Source: Palauibacter sp022826685
Lineage (GTDB): Bacteria > Gemmatimonadota > Gemmatimonadetes > Palauibacterales > Palauibacteraceae
Direction: 5' to 3' (one strand)
Assembly: GCF_965221685.1 (NCBI RefSeq)
Contig: NZ_OZ244907.1
Length of the DNA stretch: 64,000 bases
Positions 51,654-60,885 of the stretch are shown in pieces. A model generated the notes under the pieces. It saw only the letters and a list, made by a program, of their open reading frames with translations. It was not told the DNA's origin and made no database searches. The position numbers and the translations under genes were made by a program. Position 1 is the stretch's first letter, and each line of letters starts with the position of its first letter.

Positions 51654-54050
51654 CTAGCTGTGGATCTCGGTGAGTGCGTGCGGCTGCGCCCGGCCCTCGA
51701 GTTCGGCCAGGATCACGTCCGTCGTCAGCGGGATCCGGCACAGGCAGCGCCCGCCAAGCGCGTCCGCGATCGCGGACGTGACCGCCGCGGACCCGGCCCC
51801 GACCGGGGGTTCTCCGATCCCCTTGGCGCCGATCGGCGTCTGCGGATCCGGCTCGCCCGCCGCCGCCCAGTCCATGCTGAGCGGCACGTCGAGGATGCCG
51901 GGCGGTCTCGCGGTATAGAGCCGGTGGGCGAAGGGCACGCCCCACTTCGGGTCGAACACCCACTTCTGGCTGCGCGCCTGGCCGAAGCCCTGCACGCTGC
52001 CGCCGTGGATCTGTGCCGCGAGGCTGCGCGGATGCACGACGACCCCGCAGTCGGCGGATCCGGTGTAGTCGACGATCCGCACGTCGCCCGTCTCGGTGTC
52101 GAGTTCGACGACCGCGAAGCCCACGACCCACGACCACGTCGACCCCTCGTGCGAGAAGTTGTCCCGCGCGATGCCCATCAGGCCCTGGCCCGCGAGCTGG
52201 GTGGCGGAGCCGCGCGTGTAGTCGTTGATGTCTTCCGGCAGCGTCTCGCCGGAGTACTCGCCGCCCATCGCGATGGCGCGCTCGGCGGCCTGCGCGAAGC
52301 TCATGGAGCCTCCCGGGCCGCTCACGCGCGCACCCCCGACCTGGTAGGCGCTCGCCGAGCCACCCAGCGCGGCGGCCGCGACCTCCTGCAGCTTCCGCTT
52401 CATGTCGAGCGCGGCGGCGTAGTTGGCGCGCGTGTGCGCGTGGATCGTCTGGCTCCCCGCCTGCACCGAACTGTACGGATGGTGCTGCGAGCTGTCGCCC
52501 CAGATGACCGCGCAGTCGTCCCACTCGAGGCCGAGTTCATCCGCGGCGGCCCGCGCCGTGTCCGCCATGGAGTGCGTGCCGAGGTTCCCGATGCCCTGGT
52601 GGATGTAGAGCGTCCCGTCCGGGCGGATGAGGAGGAGCCCGTCGAACCCCGACGAGCCGCCGACGTACGGGCTCAGGCCGACGCCGACCCCCGTGACCTT
52701 CGTCCCGTTCCGCTGCCCGCTGAGCGCCTGCTTCCCGGCCCAGTCGAACTGCGCCGCGCCCGCATCGATCGCCTCGCGCACGAAGGCGCTCGTCGTCGTT
52801 ATCCGCTGTGGCCCGAACTCCGAGTCGTGCGTGGGGGCGTTGATCTTGCGGATCTCCACCCGATCGATCCCCAGTTCGCGCGCCGCCTTGTCGACGAGCG
52901 GCTCGAGCATGGCAACGATCTGGGCGCCGCCCGGCGCCCGCTGCGCTGCCCGGGGCGGCGTGTTCGTGTAGAGGGTGAGACCGCGGAAGCGCATCGCGTC
53001 GGGCTGGTACATGAGGTCCGTCACGGCGCCCGCGGTGTTGTAGTCGCCCGACCGCCCGTAGGGCCCGTGGTCCTGGATGATGTAGAGGTCGATCCCGGTG
53101 ATCTTCCCGTCGCTGCGGAAACCCATCTTCGTCCACGCCTGGAAACCGGGGCGCGCGCGGCCGATGTAGTTCTCCTCGTAGCGGTTGATCCGCATCATCA
53201 CCGGCCGCTGGATCTTCTTCGCCAGAAGCGCCGTGACCTGGTAGATGGGGACGCCGGCGATCTTCGAGCCGAAGCCGCCGCCGCAATACTGGCCCACGAA
53301 GACGAGTTCGTCCGGCTCCAGATCGAGCTGTCCCGCGATTGCCTGGTGGGCGCGCTGCGTGCTCTGCGTGGACCCGTAGAGGTAGCAGCGGCCGTCCTCC
53401 CAGTACGCCATGGAGCTTCGCGGCTCCATCGGATGGTGGGTCAGCGACTGGTGCACGATCGTGTCCTCGAGCACGTAGTCCGCGTCGGCGAACGCCGCGT
53501 CGAGGTCGCCGTGGTCCCACTCGTCCGTCGGCTCGCCCATCGGCAGCCGGCCCTCGGCTTCGGCCGCGTCGAACTCCGCCTGCGGCCACTTCAGGTCCTC
53601 CCATTCACGCCCGCTCTCCCCCAAACGCATGATGTTGCCCTCGAGCCGCGCGTTCGAGCCGCCGGGCCGCAGGCTGTCGAGCGGGTCGATCGCGAAGGGG
53701 AGCGGCTCGAGGTCGATGTCGATCGCCTCGATCGCGTCCGCCGCCGTCGTCTCGTCGACCGCCGCCAGCGCGAGGATGGGCTCGCCCACGTACTTCGGCT
53801 CATCCGTGAGCGCCGCCTCGCCCGGAGCATCGGGTTGATTGACCTCGGCCGCCCGCAAGATCCCGAGCACGCCGGGCATCGCGAGCGCGCGGCTCGCGTC
53901 CACGCTGCGCACGCGGGCGTGCGGCATCGGGCTCAGGAGAAGCTTGGCGAAGACCATGCCCTCCGCCCTGAAGTCCTCCGCGTACCTGGCTCGTCCCGTG
54001 ACTTTCGCGCGCAGATCCGGCGGCGAAATGTCCTGTCCGATTAGCGCCAT
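51654..54050 (-). CDS. Molybdopterin-binding catalytic subunit of xanthine-dehydrogenase family
   Basis: This large subunit of about 798 residues hydroxylates aldehydes, N-heterocycles or CO using a Mo-cytosine-dinucleotide centre. The N-terminal domain starts RAKVTGRARYAED. The Mo-domain includes GQYCGGGFGSK, PPRAAQRAPG, and the active-site Glu region KGIGEPPVGAG near the C terminus. The CO dehydrogenase active loop with Cys (AYRCSFR) is not present, so CO oxidation is unlikely. ATG 54050 is chosen over an upstream start because MALIGQDIS begins the family homology and leaves a 13-bp gap. It has no signal of its own and would be exported with the Tat partner. Confidence 0.92.
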   Translation of the reverse strand: MALIGQDISPPDLRAKVTGRARYAEDFRAEGMVFAKLLLSPMPHARVRSVDASRALAMPGVLGILRAAEVNQPDAPGEAALTDEPKYVGEPILALAAVDETTAADAIEAIDIDLEPLPFAIDPLDSLRPGGSNARLEGNIMRLGESGREWEDLKWPQAEFDAAEAEGRLPMGEPTDEWDHGDLDAAFADADYVLEDTIVHQSLTHHPMEPRSSMAYWEDGRCYLYGSTQSTQRAHQAIAGQLDLEPDELVFVGQYCGGGFGSKIAGVPIYQVTALLAKKIQRPVMMRINRYEENYIGRARPGFQAWTKMGFRSDGKITGIDLYIIQDHGPYGRSGDYNTAGAVTDLMYQPDAMRFRGLTLYTNTPPRAAQRAPGGAQIVAMLEPLVDKAARELGIDRVEIRKINAPTHDSEFGPQRITTTSAFVREAIDAGAAQFDWAGKQALSGQRNGTKVTGVGVGLSPYVGGSSGFDGLLLIRPDGTLYIHQGIGNLGTHSMADTARAAADELGLEWDDCAVIWGDSSQHHPYSSVQAGSQTIHAHTRANYAAALDMKRKLQEVAAAALGGSASAYQVGGARVSGPGGSMSFAQAAERAIAMGGEYSGETLPEDINDYTRGSATQLAGQGLMGIARDNFSHEGSTWSWVVGFAVVELDTETGDVRIVDYTGSADCGVVVHPRSLAAQIHGGSVQGFGQARSQKWVFDPKWGVPFAHRLYTARPPGILDVPLSMDWAAAGEPDPQTPIGAKGIGEPPVGAGSAAVTSAIADALGGRCLCRIPLTTDVILAELEGRAQPHALTEIHS

Positions 54051-54063
54051 GATCGTTCTCCCC

Positions 54064-54696
54064 TCACACCATGCGCCGCGCGTACTCGGCGGCACGCATG
54101 GCGGAGTTCAGGATTTTGTTGTAGTCCCCGCAGCGGCAGAGATTACCGGAGAGAGCCTCGGCCGTCTCCTCGCGCGTGGGCTCCGGGTTCTCGTTCGTGA
54201 GCGCGACCATGCTCATGATGAAGCCGGGCGCGCAGAAGGCGCACTGGAACCCGCCTTCGTCGATCACCGCCTGCTGCACCGGGTGCAGCGTCCCGTCCAC
54301 GCTCTCGAGCCCTTCGATCGTCGTCACCGACCGGTCGCGCACCGTGTTCGTCAGCATCGAACACGCGTAGTGCGAAACCCCGTCGACGAGCACCGTACAG
54401 GCGCCGCACTCCGCGCGGTCGCAGCCGAGCTTCGTGCCGGTGAGGCCCAGCTTGTAGCGGAGCGTCATCGCCAGCGTCTCCTGCGGCATGACATCCACCG
54501 AACGCGACACTCCGTTCACGTCCAGCGAGATCATGCGGGGCATCGACGCCCGCACCGCCGCGCTTGCCGACAGGCTCCTCGCCCGGAAGAGGTGGCTGGA
54601 GGAGGAGACCACCGCGCCGGTCGCGATGACCCCCTTGATGAACGTCCTGCGGGAATGACCGGTTGGAGTCTCGGTCGTGATCTCGGCGTCACTCAT
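54064..54696 (-). CDS. Tat-exported 2Fe-2S subunit of the molybdenum hydroxylase
   Basis: This 210-residue small subunit has a Tat signal (SRRTFIKGVIATGAVV) before the usual CoxS/PaoA fold. The plant-type 2Fe-2S motif is GCDRAECGACTVLVDG, and the second cluster motif is CAFCAPGFIMS plus NLCRCGDY. It is the first gene of the unit (2Fe-2S, Mo, FAD, cytochrome b, unknown). Tat export of this subunit carries the folded complex to the periplasm, as in PaoABC. The 142 bp before it show no convincing promoter. Confidence 0.92.
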   Translation of the reverse strand: MSDAEITTETPTGHSRRTFIKGVIATGAVVSSSSHLFRARSLSASAAVRASMPRMISLDVNGVSRSVDVMPQETLAMTLRYKLGLTGTKLGCDRAECGACTVLVDGVSHYACSMLTNTVRDRSVTTIEGLESVDGTLHPVQQAVIDEGGFQCAFCAPGFIMSMVALTNENPEPTREETAEALSGNLCRCGDYNKILNSAMRAAEYARRMV

Positions 54697-54838
54697 GGGC
54701 GAACCTCAAGCGGGAGACCTTTTTACGCGTTTGCGTCGCGCTCGCCGCGTTTCCACGGGAGACACAACGATCCACGGTGAATCCTTACATCGCCCGCCCC
54801 CGGAAACAAGACTGCGGGCCGCGCTCCCGGCGGGGCTG

Positions 54839-56968
54839 TTACAGGATCCTGAGGAATCGGGGGTCGATGGAGAGGAGGAGGACCCAGTTCCCGCCGCTTC
54901 CGCCGGGCGATGAATCGCCGCGCAGACCGCGCATGACGTCGAAGCGAAGGATGTCGTAGACAAGTCCGAGGCCGAGGCCGGCCGAGGCGCGCAGACCCTC
55001 GCTTCCGTTCACGCCGAAGCGGCGGGCGGCGCCCTCTCCCGCGCGGCCGAGGCCGGCCCAGCCGGCGGCGCCGATGGCGCGCAGCCGCACCCACGGAGAC
55101 GCGATGGCCCGCGACACTTCGGCGCGCCACATCGCCATGCGGTCCCCGCCCCAGCCGCGAAACTCGTAGCCGGGCAGCGAACCGCGCCCCCCGAGCAGGA
55201 AGAGCCGCTGGACCGGCAGCTCCCCGCCGGCGAGACCGAACTCCACGCCGCTTGCCCAGTCCCACCCGCCGCCCGGACTCCCCCGGACCCGCAGCGTGAC
55301 CGTGGCGCGCGTGTAGCCGAAGTCCCCGACGCCGTTCGCAGCTGCTTCGCCCGCGAGATCCAGGAGCCAGCGAGCGCCCGATCCGCTTCGGAGTCGCACC
55401 GTCACACCCGCGTCGAGCCGTGCGAGCTCCCCCTCGTCGACCGGGCGCACGGGCCGAAGCGGCCGATCTCCGAGCGGCACGGTGCCGACGACCAGCCCGG
55501 CGCTCCGGTGGCGCTCGAGCGAGGCACCCACCCGCCAGCGCACGGGACCGCCGCGACGGGCGATCCCGATCCGTCCGCCGGTCGTGAGGTAGGGATCCTC
55601 GTAGTCCTCTCCGCGGGCGAGGAGGGAAAGCGTCCGCAGCGCCCCCACGCCGGCGGACGGCCCCACGTCGCGGTGGGTCCGAAGCCAGCCGTCGACCGCC
55701 ACCTCGACCTCCCCGAGCCGCCGCCCCAGTCCGAGGCTCGCCTGCGGTCGCGCCTCCCCGATCGCAAGGCCGCCCCCGAACGATATCCGCGTGAGATCGT
55801 TCGGCCGCCATGCGCCTCCCGCCCCGACGAACAGCCCCTCGGAACGCCGCGCCCGGACTCCCCCCGACGCGTTCGGAAGCGCGAGCTGCCAGCGTCCGCC
55901 CCCGAGCAGCGCCTGCCGCCGCAGGAGTCCGCGGGCGTCCGCGACGGCCGTCGCCGGATCGCCATCGGCGCTTCCCTCCTCGATGGGTCCCCCGTAAAGC
56001 GGGTCTTCCCAGCCGTCGAAGCGGGCCAGCTCTTCGTCGCGATAGCTGTAGATGACCTGCCCCGGCCCGAGGCTGAAGAGCGCCTCCTCGTCGAATTCGT
56101 AGTCAAGGACGCGGAAGCGGGTCCGGATCAGCGTCGCGAGCGGGAAGTCCAACCAGGGAAGGGAGCGCGCGATCTCGATTTCCTGCTCGTCGGGCAGCCA
56201 GTAACGACCCTCCTGCAGCGCGGAGCGCAGGTCGACGACGAGCCGCACGACCTGCGGGTCCCGGTAGGCGGCGCGGGTGAAGGTGATCCGCATCCGGGCG
56301 ATGGCCCCCGTCTCCCGTTCGACGAAGAGCGACCCGACGACGCCGGCGGCCGCCACTTCCCGCGGGCGGACCTCCAGTTCGAAGACCCGGGCGGTCCGGT
56401 CGCGGAGCCGGATCTCGAGCGAGTCCGCGAGCCGGTATTCATAGAATTCACGCGCGCCCGCCGCCGCGGGATGAAGCACGTCCCGGACCTCGTGGCCCTC
56501 TCCGATCCCGATCCGGTCGCCGAAATTGTCGAGGACGAGAAAGAGGTGGTCGATGTGATAATCGATGGTCGTCGGCAGCCGGCGTTCGTGTCGGCGTCCG
56601 ATGATCGTCTGCATCGAGCGGTCCGGGTGCTGCCAGCGGACATCCAGCGCGAGCTGGTCCGCCCGGATGACATGCCGTTCCCCGAGGATGTCGCCGAGGT
56701 AGTAGACGTGCCCCTGCACGTCGGCGCGGAATCGTTCGAGGGAGCTGTCGGCCCAGACGTGCCGCCGCGCTTCGATCGCGCGCTCGATGAGGAGAAGCGC
56801 CGTCTCGGAGTCCCAGCCATCGGAACCCCCGGCCTGCGGAGCCGCGGCCGGCGAGGCGGGGATGGCCTGGGCACCGGTCCCGGACGCGAAGCAGAGCGCC
56901 GCCACGGCGACCACCGCCGCGGCCGCCACCCACCGCCCGTCAGCCGAAGAGATCCTCCTGCCCGTCAT
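54839..56968 (-). CDS. Large outer-membrane barrel protein with BamA/surface-antigen-like C terminus
   Basis: This 709-residue exported protein has a signal peptide, a periplasmic region of about 300 residues with beta-rich repeats, and a C-terminal barrel with many alternating strands. The last part (GDRMAMWRAEVSRAI...LGLGLVYDILRFDVMRGL...LLSIDPRFLRIL) resembles the BamA/TamA and surface-antigen class, including the aromatic-rich final strand. The N-terminal part has no clear POTRA repeat and is closer to DUF5686-like proteins. It may be a transporter or surface protein. Its start overlaps the upstream RemA-like gene by 29 bp. Confidence 0.72.
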   Translation of the reverse strand: MTGRRISSADGRWVAAAAVVAVAALCFASGTGAQAIPASPAAAPQAGGSDGWDSETALLLIERAIEARRHVWADSSLERFRADVQGHVYYLGDILGERHVIRADQLALDVRWQHPDRSMQTIIGRRHERRLPTTIDYHIDHLFLVLDNFGDRIGIGEGHEVRDVLHPAAAGAREFYEYRLADSLEIRLRDRTARVFELEVRPREVAAAGVVGSLFVERETGAIARMRITFTRAAYRDPQVVRLVVDLRSALQEGRYWLPDEQEIEIARSLPWLDFPLATLIRTRFRVLDYEFDEEALFSLGPGQVIYSYRDEELARFDGWEDPLYGGPIEEGSADGDPATAVADARGLLRRQALLGGGRWQLALPNASGGVRARRSEGLFVGAGGAWRPNDLTRISFGGGLAIGEARPQASLGLGRRLGEVEVAVDGWLRTHRDVGPSAGVGALRTLSLLARGEDYEDPYLTTGGRIGIARRGGPVRWRVGASLERHRSAGLVVGTVPLGDRPLRPVRPVDEGELARLDAGVTVRLRSGSGARWLLDLAGEAAANGVGDFGYTRATVTLRVRGSPGGGWDWASGVEFGLAGGELPVQRLFLLGGRGSLPGYEFRGWGGDRMAMWRAEVSRAIASPWVRLRAIGAAGWAGLGRAGEGAARRFGVNGSEGLRASAGLGLGLVYDILRFDVMRGLRGDSSPGGSGGNWVLLLSIDPRFLRIL

Positions 56969-57347
56969 CGTCCGGCTCCATGACCCGCCGGAGTCTGCCG
57001 GCCCAGTACTCGACGTCGAAACCCTCTTCGTTCTTCAGCATCCGCTTGAGCACCGGCGACAGGTCGCGCAGCGCGCCGACGAGGTCTTCGGCGATGGAGC
57101 CGGCCTCGGCGACCCGGGCTTCGTCCGGGAGCGACGCCATGTCCCGGAGGATCGAAGCCTCGGATCGCGATGCCGTGACGGGCTCGGACCTGGTGGCGAC
57201 GAAGACCTCCGTCCGCCGGCCGGGTCCCCGGTCTTCCTCGATCGGGAGCAATCCGACGATCTGGTCGGAGCGCCAGTACTTCGCGTACCCGAGGTGGACC
57301 ATCCGGTCGCGTTTGATCTCCACGCCGCCTCCGTTCCGCCTGCTCAT
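56940..57347 (-). CDS. Small conserved protein, RemA/DUF370-like
   Basis: This 135-residue soluble protein begins MSRRNGGGVEIKRDRMVHLGYAKYWRSDQIVGLLPIEEDRGPGRRTEVFVATRS. The GYAKYWRSDQIVGLLPI...GRRTEVFV stretch is reminiscent of RemA (DUF370), a DNA-binding regulator of extracellular matrix genes in Bacillus, though identity is low and a C-terminal acidic helix (LKNEEGFDVEYWAGRLRRVMEPDDD) is extra. The assignment is tentative. The start at 57347 is set by homology; the frame is open further upstream. It overlaps the barrel gene downstream. Confidence 0.5.
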   Translation of the reverse strand: MSRRNGGGVEIKRDRMVHLGYAKYWRSDQIVGLLPIEEDRGPGRRTEVFVATRSEPVTASRSEASILRDMASLPDEARVAEAGSIAEDLVGALRDLSPVLKRMLKNEEGFDVEYWAGRLRRVMEPDDDGQEDLFG

Positions 57348-57514
57348 GCGCCGACCCCGCTGCCGGCTCCAAGCTCGCAAGTGCCCCGTCCGCGCCGCAA
57401 CACCGCCGCCCCCTGGCAGCAGGGGTCTTGCCACGGACTGCTGGAACTGGCCGAATCCCGCCGCTCGAGTTGATTGCCCGTTGACCGCGCGGCGGAGCAT
57501 GTTCAGCGACGCCC

Positions 57515-58867
57515 ATGGCCAGAATCCGCACCATCCGTGATCCCCTGTGGGGGAACGTCCGCGTGGACCAGGACGCGGCCGAGATTCTCGACACGCCCCA
57601 GTTCCAGCGACTGCGGCGCGTCAAGCAACTCGGCTTCGCTCACCTCGTGTACCCCGGCGGCGTCCACAACCGCTTCCTGCACGCCCTCGGCGTCTACCAT
57701 CTCGTGTCGCGGGCCATCTCCTGTCTCGAGCGCGACGGACACCTCGAGGGGCTGGCAGCGGAGGACCTGGACGAACTGCCGGTGGTTCGCCTCGGCGCGC
57801 TCCTCCACGACGTCGGGCACTACGCCTTCTCGCACGCGTTGGAGGAACTCGGTCCGGGAGCGATCCCCGGAGACCACGAGGAGATCGCGGCGCACTTCAT
57901 GGCGGCGGACCCCATCCGGCGCGTGCTCGAGCGGCACGGCCCGGATGCCGCGGCCCGCATCGGCGCCCTCATCCGCGGGCAGTCGAGCCACCCGCTGCAG
58001 GGGCTGATTTCGGGATCGCTGGACCTCGACAAGATCGACTACCTCCGGCGCGACTCCCTCTTCTGCGGCGTGCCGTACGGGGCCGTGGACGTCGACCGCC
58101 TCCTACCCGCGCTCACCGTCGCCCGCGAAGGGGCCGGACGTCGGCTCGAACTCGCGGTCAGCGAGAAGGGACTCAGCGCGCTGGAGACGCTCCTCTTCTC
58201 GAAGTACCAGATGTTCCGCAACGTCTACTGGCACCACGCCGTGCGCGCCGCGACGCTGACCTTCGTGCGCCTCGTCCAGACGGCGCTCGAGAGCGGTCTG
58301 CTCTCCCCGGAGGACCTGGCGGGCCCGACCGATGAGGAAATGCTCTCGCTCATCGATCAGCGGATCGCGCAGTCGTCGGCGGGTGGGGGGCACGATCCCG
58401 ACTCGTCGCTCGGCCGGGCGGCGAAGCTCCTCCGCACGCTCGTGGACCGGCGTCTCCCGAAGCGGCTCGTGGAGTTGACGGGCGACCAGCTTCCGAACGA
58501 GTTGTCGTCGTGGCCGTCGCGGCGCGCGGACCTCGTCGCCGCGCTCGAGCGGCGCATGGCCCTCGAGTGGGGTCTCTCCGAGGGAGCGGTGATGCTCGAT
58601 TATCCGAGCTACCCCGGCATGCTCGAACTCAACCTGCTCCTCGTGCGGAACGACGGCGAAGTCCGCCGGCTGACCACGCTGGGCGAGCGAGGCCTCATCG
58701 ACATCCCCCGGCTCGGGCGTTCCCTGCACCACTCGGCGCGGGTGCTGCGCATCTTCTCCTTCGAACCTTCCGCTCCGCGCGATCCGAAGCCGGTGCTGGC
58801 GCTGATCGAAGCTTCCGAAGAGGAGGTGGAGGCACGGCTCGACTCGGGGGTCCCGCTCCTGACCTGA
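57515..58867 (+). CDS. HD-domain phosphohydrolase (SAMHD1/dGTPase-like)
   Basis: This 450-residue metal-dependent phosphohydrolase has the HD pattern HNRFLHALGVYHL (His51), LLHDVGHYAFSH (His98-Asp99) and LDLDKIDYLRRD with the final Asp. The layout follows SAMHD1-like dNTP triphosphohydrolases rather than signalling HD-GYP. The C-terminal half (about 230-450) is unlike characterised members. It may control dNTP pools or nucleotide second messengers. The gene is monocistronic and divergent from the RemA-like gene. The 167-bp gap has a CCCCTG-type hairpin and no clear promoter. Confidence 0.85.
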   Translation: MARIRTIRDPLWGNVRVDQDAAEILDTPQFQRLRRVKQLGFAHLVYPGGVHNRFLHALGVYHLVSRAISCLERDGHLEGLAAEDLDELPVVRLGALLHDVGHYAFSHALEELGPGAIPGDHEEIAAHFMAADPIRRVLERHGPDAAARIGALIRGQSSHPLQGLISGSLDLDKIDYLRRDSLFCGVPYGAVDVDRLLPALTVAREGAGRRLELAVSEKGLSALETLLFSKYQMFRNVYWHHAVRAATLTFVRLVQTALESGLLSPEDLAGPTDEEMLSLIDQRIAQSSAGGGHDPDSSLGRAAKLLRTLVDRRLPKRLVELTGDQLPNELSSWPSRRADLVAALERRMALEWGLSEGAVMLDYPSYPGMLELNLLLVRNDGEVRRLTTLGERGLIDIPRLGRSLHHSARVLRIFSFEPSAPRDPKPVLALIEASEEEVEARLDSGVPLLT

Positions 58868-58949
58868 GCCCGCCGCGTCGACCCTCGGTCGCGCGTGCCC
58901 CGGCGCTCGCGGTAGGATCAACGGCAGAAACCCCGCAAAGGCTCATCGC

Positions 58950-59936
58950 ATGCACGGATCGGCGCCGCCGATCGAACCACGGCAAGACAGCGCGCGCCCG
59001 CGACGAATCGACTCGTCGCCGGCCGCGTCGAACGGCGCCGGATCAGCCGGCGCGGCGCCCCTCGTGCGCCTGGACCACCTGGATACCCTCTGGTTCCAGG
59101 TGACCGGGACGATCTGCAACCTGCGCTGCGTCCACTGCTTCATCAGCTGCGCCCCGGACAACGACAGCTTCGGGTTTCTCTCCCTCGCCGAGGTCGAGGA
59201 CTGGCTCGGGCGCTCCGAGAAGTGGGGCGTCAAGGAGTACTACTTCACCGGCGGCGAGCCCTTCATGCACCCCGACCTCCCCGCCATGCTGGAACGGACC
59301 CTGGAGCGGGGACCCGCTTCCGTGCTGACGAACGGGACTCTGCTCCCCGCACGGGCCCTGAAGCCCATCGCCCGGACCGCCCGCGCGGCGAGCTACTCGC
59401 TCGAAATGCGCGTTTCCCTCGATGGGCCGTCGCCCGCGACGAACGACCCCATCCGGGGCGAGGGCACCTTCGATCGCGCGATGGACGGCGTCCGGAAGCT
59501 GCTCGCCGAGGGGTTCCTTCCGATCATCACCGCCACGCAGGTATGGGAACCGGAACGGGATGAAGAGGTGCGACAGGCCTTCGTCGCGCGGCTGCGGTCG
59601 CTGGGGTACGAGAACCCGCGGCTCAAGATTCTCCCGTCCCTCCGCATCGGGCGCGAGGCGGCGCGGATCCGCCCGTACACGGAGGAGGAGCGCGTGACGG
59701 AGGCGATGATGGAGGGGTACGAGGAGAACCAGCTGCTCTGCGCGTCGAGCCGCGTGGTGACGAACCGCGGCATCTACGCCTGTCCCATCCTGATCGAGAC
59801 GCCGGCGGCCCGCATGGGTTCGACGCTGGAGGAAGCGTCCCGCCCGGTTCGCCTCGACGAGTCCGCGTGCTACACGTGCTGGCTGCACGGCGCGATCTGC
59901 TCCAACTACGGGGGCATCGGGCAGGATGTCTCCTGA
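58950..59936 (+). CDS. Radical SAM enzyme with SPASM-like C terminus, unknown substrate
   Basis: This 328-residue enzyme has the radical SAM cluster motif CNLRCVHC (Cys56, 60, 63), then YYFTGGEPFMHPDL and the substrate-loop segments. The C terminus holds extra cysteines (264, 278, 307, 310, 317), consistent with an auxiliary cluster as in SPASM or twitch proteins. It overlaps the next gene by 11 bp, so the pair is probably one functional unit. No precursor peptide gene was seen nearby. A radical SAM/metallophosphoesterase pairing is known from arsenosugar-type loci, but I cannot equate them from sequence alone. Confidence 0.85.
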   Translation: MHGSAPPIEPRQDSARPRRIDSSPAASNGAGSAGAAPLVRLDHLDTLWFQVTGTICNLRCVHCFISCAPDNDSFGFLSLAEVEDWLGRSEKWGVKEYYFTGGEPFMHPDLPAMLERTLERGPASVLTNGTLLPARALKPIARTARAASYSLEMRVSLDGPSPATNDPIRGEGTFDRAMDGVRKLLAEGFLPIITATQVWEPERDEEVRQAFVARLRSLGYENPRLKILPSLRIGREAARIRPYTEEERVTEAMMEGYEENQLLCASSRVVTNRGIYACPILIETPAARMGSTLEEASRPVRLDESACYTCWLHGAICSNYGGIGQDVS

Positions 59937-60729
59937 ACCGCGCCGGATCGCGGTCTTCGGCGGTGTCTACAGCAACCACCTCGCGCTCGCGGCGGCGATC
60001 GAGGACGCCACGGCCCGGGGGGCGGAAGCGCTCTACTGCCTGGGCGATCTGGGGGCGTTCGGCCCCCACCCCGACCGGGTCTTTCCGCTCCTCGTCGACC
60101 ACGATGTCCGCGTCCTGCGCGGGAACTACGACGATTCGATCGCGCGTGGCCTCGAGGATTGCCAGTGCGGCTACACCGACCCGCGCGACAACCACTTCGC
60201 ACGGCTCTCGTACCGCTACACGTTCCGGAACACGCACGAGCGGTGGCGCCGCTGGATGGACCGTCTCCCCGGCGAGATCCGCCTCGAGGTGAACGGCGCG
60301 CGGGTGCTCATGTGCCACGGCAGCCCCCGGCGCATGAACGAATTTCTGTGGGAATCGGCGACCTCGACGCAGTTCCTGGCCTGGCTCGCCCGCGAGTACG
60401 AGGCGGACATCGTGCTCGCGACCCATACCGGGATCCCGTGGCAGCGCTCGCTGCCCGGCGGCGGGCTGTTCGCGAACGTCGGCGTTCTGGGCCGGCCCGC
60501 GAACGACGGGCGGACGGAAGTGTGGTACGCGCTTCTCGATTTCGGCGACGCCACGGAGGCGCCGGCGTTTCTCGAGTTCGTGCCCGTGAGCTACGATCAC
60601 GAACGCCTCGCGGGCGAGATGCGCGACGAGAAACTGCCGGAGGAGTTCGTGGAGACGATCCTCACGGGCTGGTGGACGACCTGCCTCGAAGTCCTCCCGG
60701 CCCGCGAACGCGCGCTCGGTCGGTTCTGA
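59926..60729 (+). CDS. Calcineurin-like metallophosphoesterase with altered first metal motif
   Basis: This 267-residue protein has the MPE fold: GDLGAFGPHPDRV (Asp41), RGNYDD (66-70), MCHGSPR (His131) and ATHT (His167). The first motif, normally DxHGN, reads FGGVYSN here (residues 11-17), so the Asp and His metal ligands are missing. One of the two metals may be absent. Sequence after the motifs is otherwise regular. It is translationally coupled to the radical SAM gene. The substrate is unknown. Confidence 0.8.
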   Translation: MSPEPRRIAVFGGVYSNHLALAAAIEDATARGAEALYCLGDLGAFGPHPDRVFPLLVDHDVRVLRGNYDDSIARGLEDCQCGYTDPRDNHFARLSYRYTFRNTHERWRRWMDRLPGEIRLEVNGARVLMCHGSPRRMNEFLWESATSTQFLAWLAREYEADIVLATHTGIPWQRSLPGGGLFANVGVLGRPANDGRTEVWYALLDFGDATEAPAFLEFVPVSYDHERLAGEMRDEKLPEEFVETILTGWWTTCLEVLPARERALGRF

Positions 60730-60758
60730 CGTCGCGACGCGCCTTGCCGCGCCGGATT

Positions 60759-60787
60759 TTGCGGGGTGACCGATCCGCGTTTAGCTT
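60759..60787 (+). promoter_or_regulatory. Candidate promoter of the sigma factor gene
   Basis: TTGCGG (60759-60764) and TAGCTT (60782-60787) are 17 bp apart. The leader to 60886 is about 90 bases. Confidence 0.5.
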
Positions 60788-60885
60788 CATTGCCGCGTCG
60801 GATGGTCCGAGCGCCACGGAGCCGGAATCGACAGATCGGCCCGACAGCCTGGCCGGGTCGACGTCGGCAAGGAGAGGAAGTTGCG

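Noticed and set aside
51270..54044. A 924-residue plus-strand open frame
   Set aside because: It is opposite the molybdenum-subunit gene, has no domain signature and is dominated by Arg, typical of antisense frames in GC-rich DNA.
51654..54050. Aerobic carbon monoxide dehydrogenase
   Set aside because: The CoxL active-site loop with its Cys is not found, and the small subunit has a Tat signal as in periplasmic aldehyde oxidoreductases.
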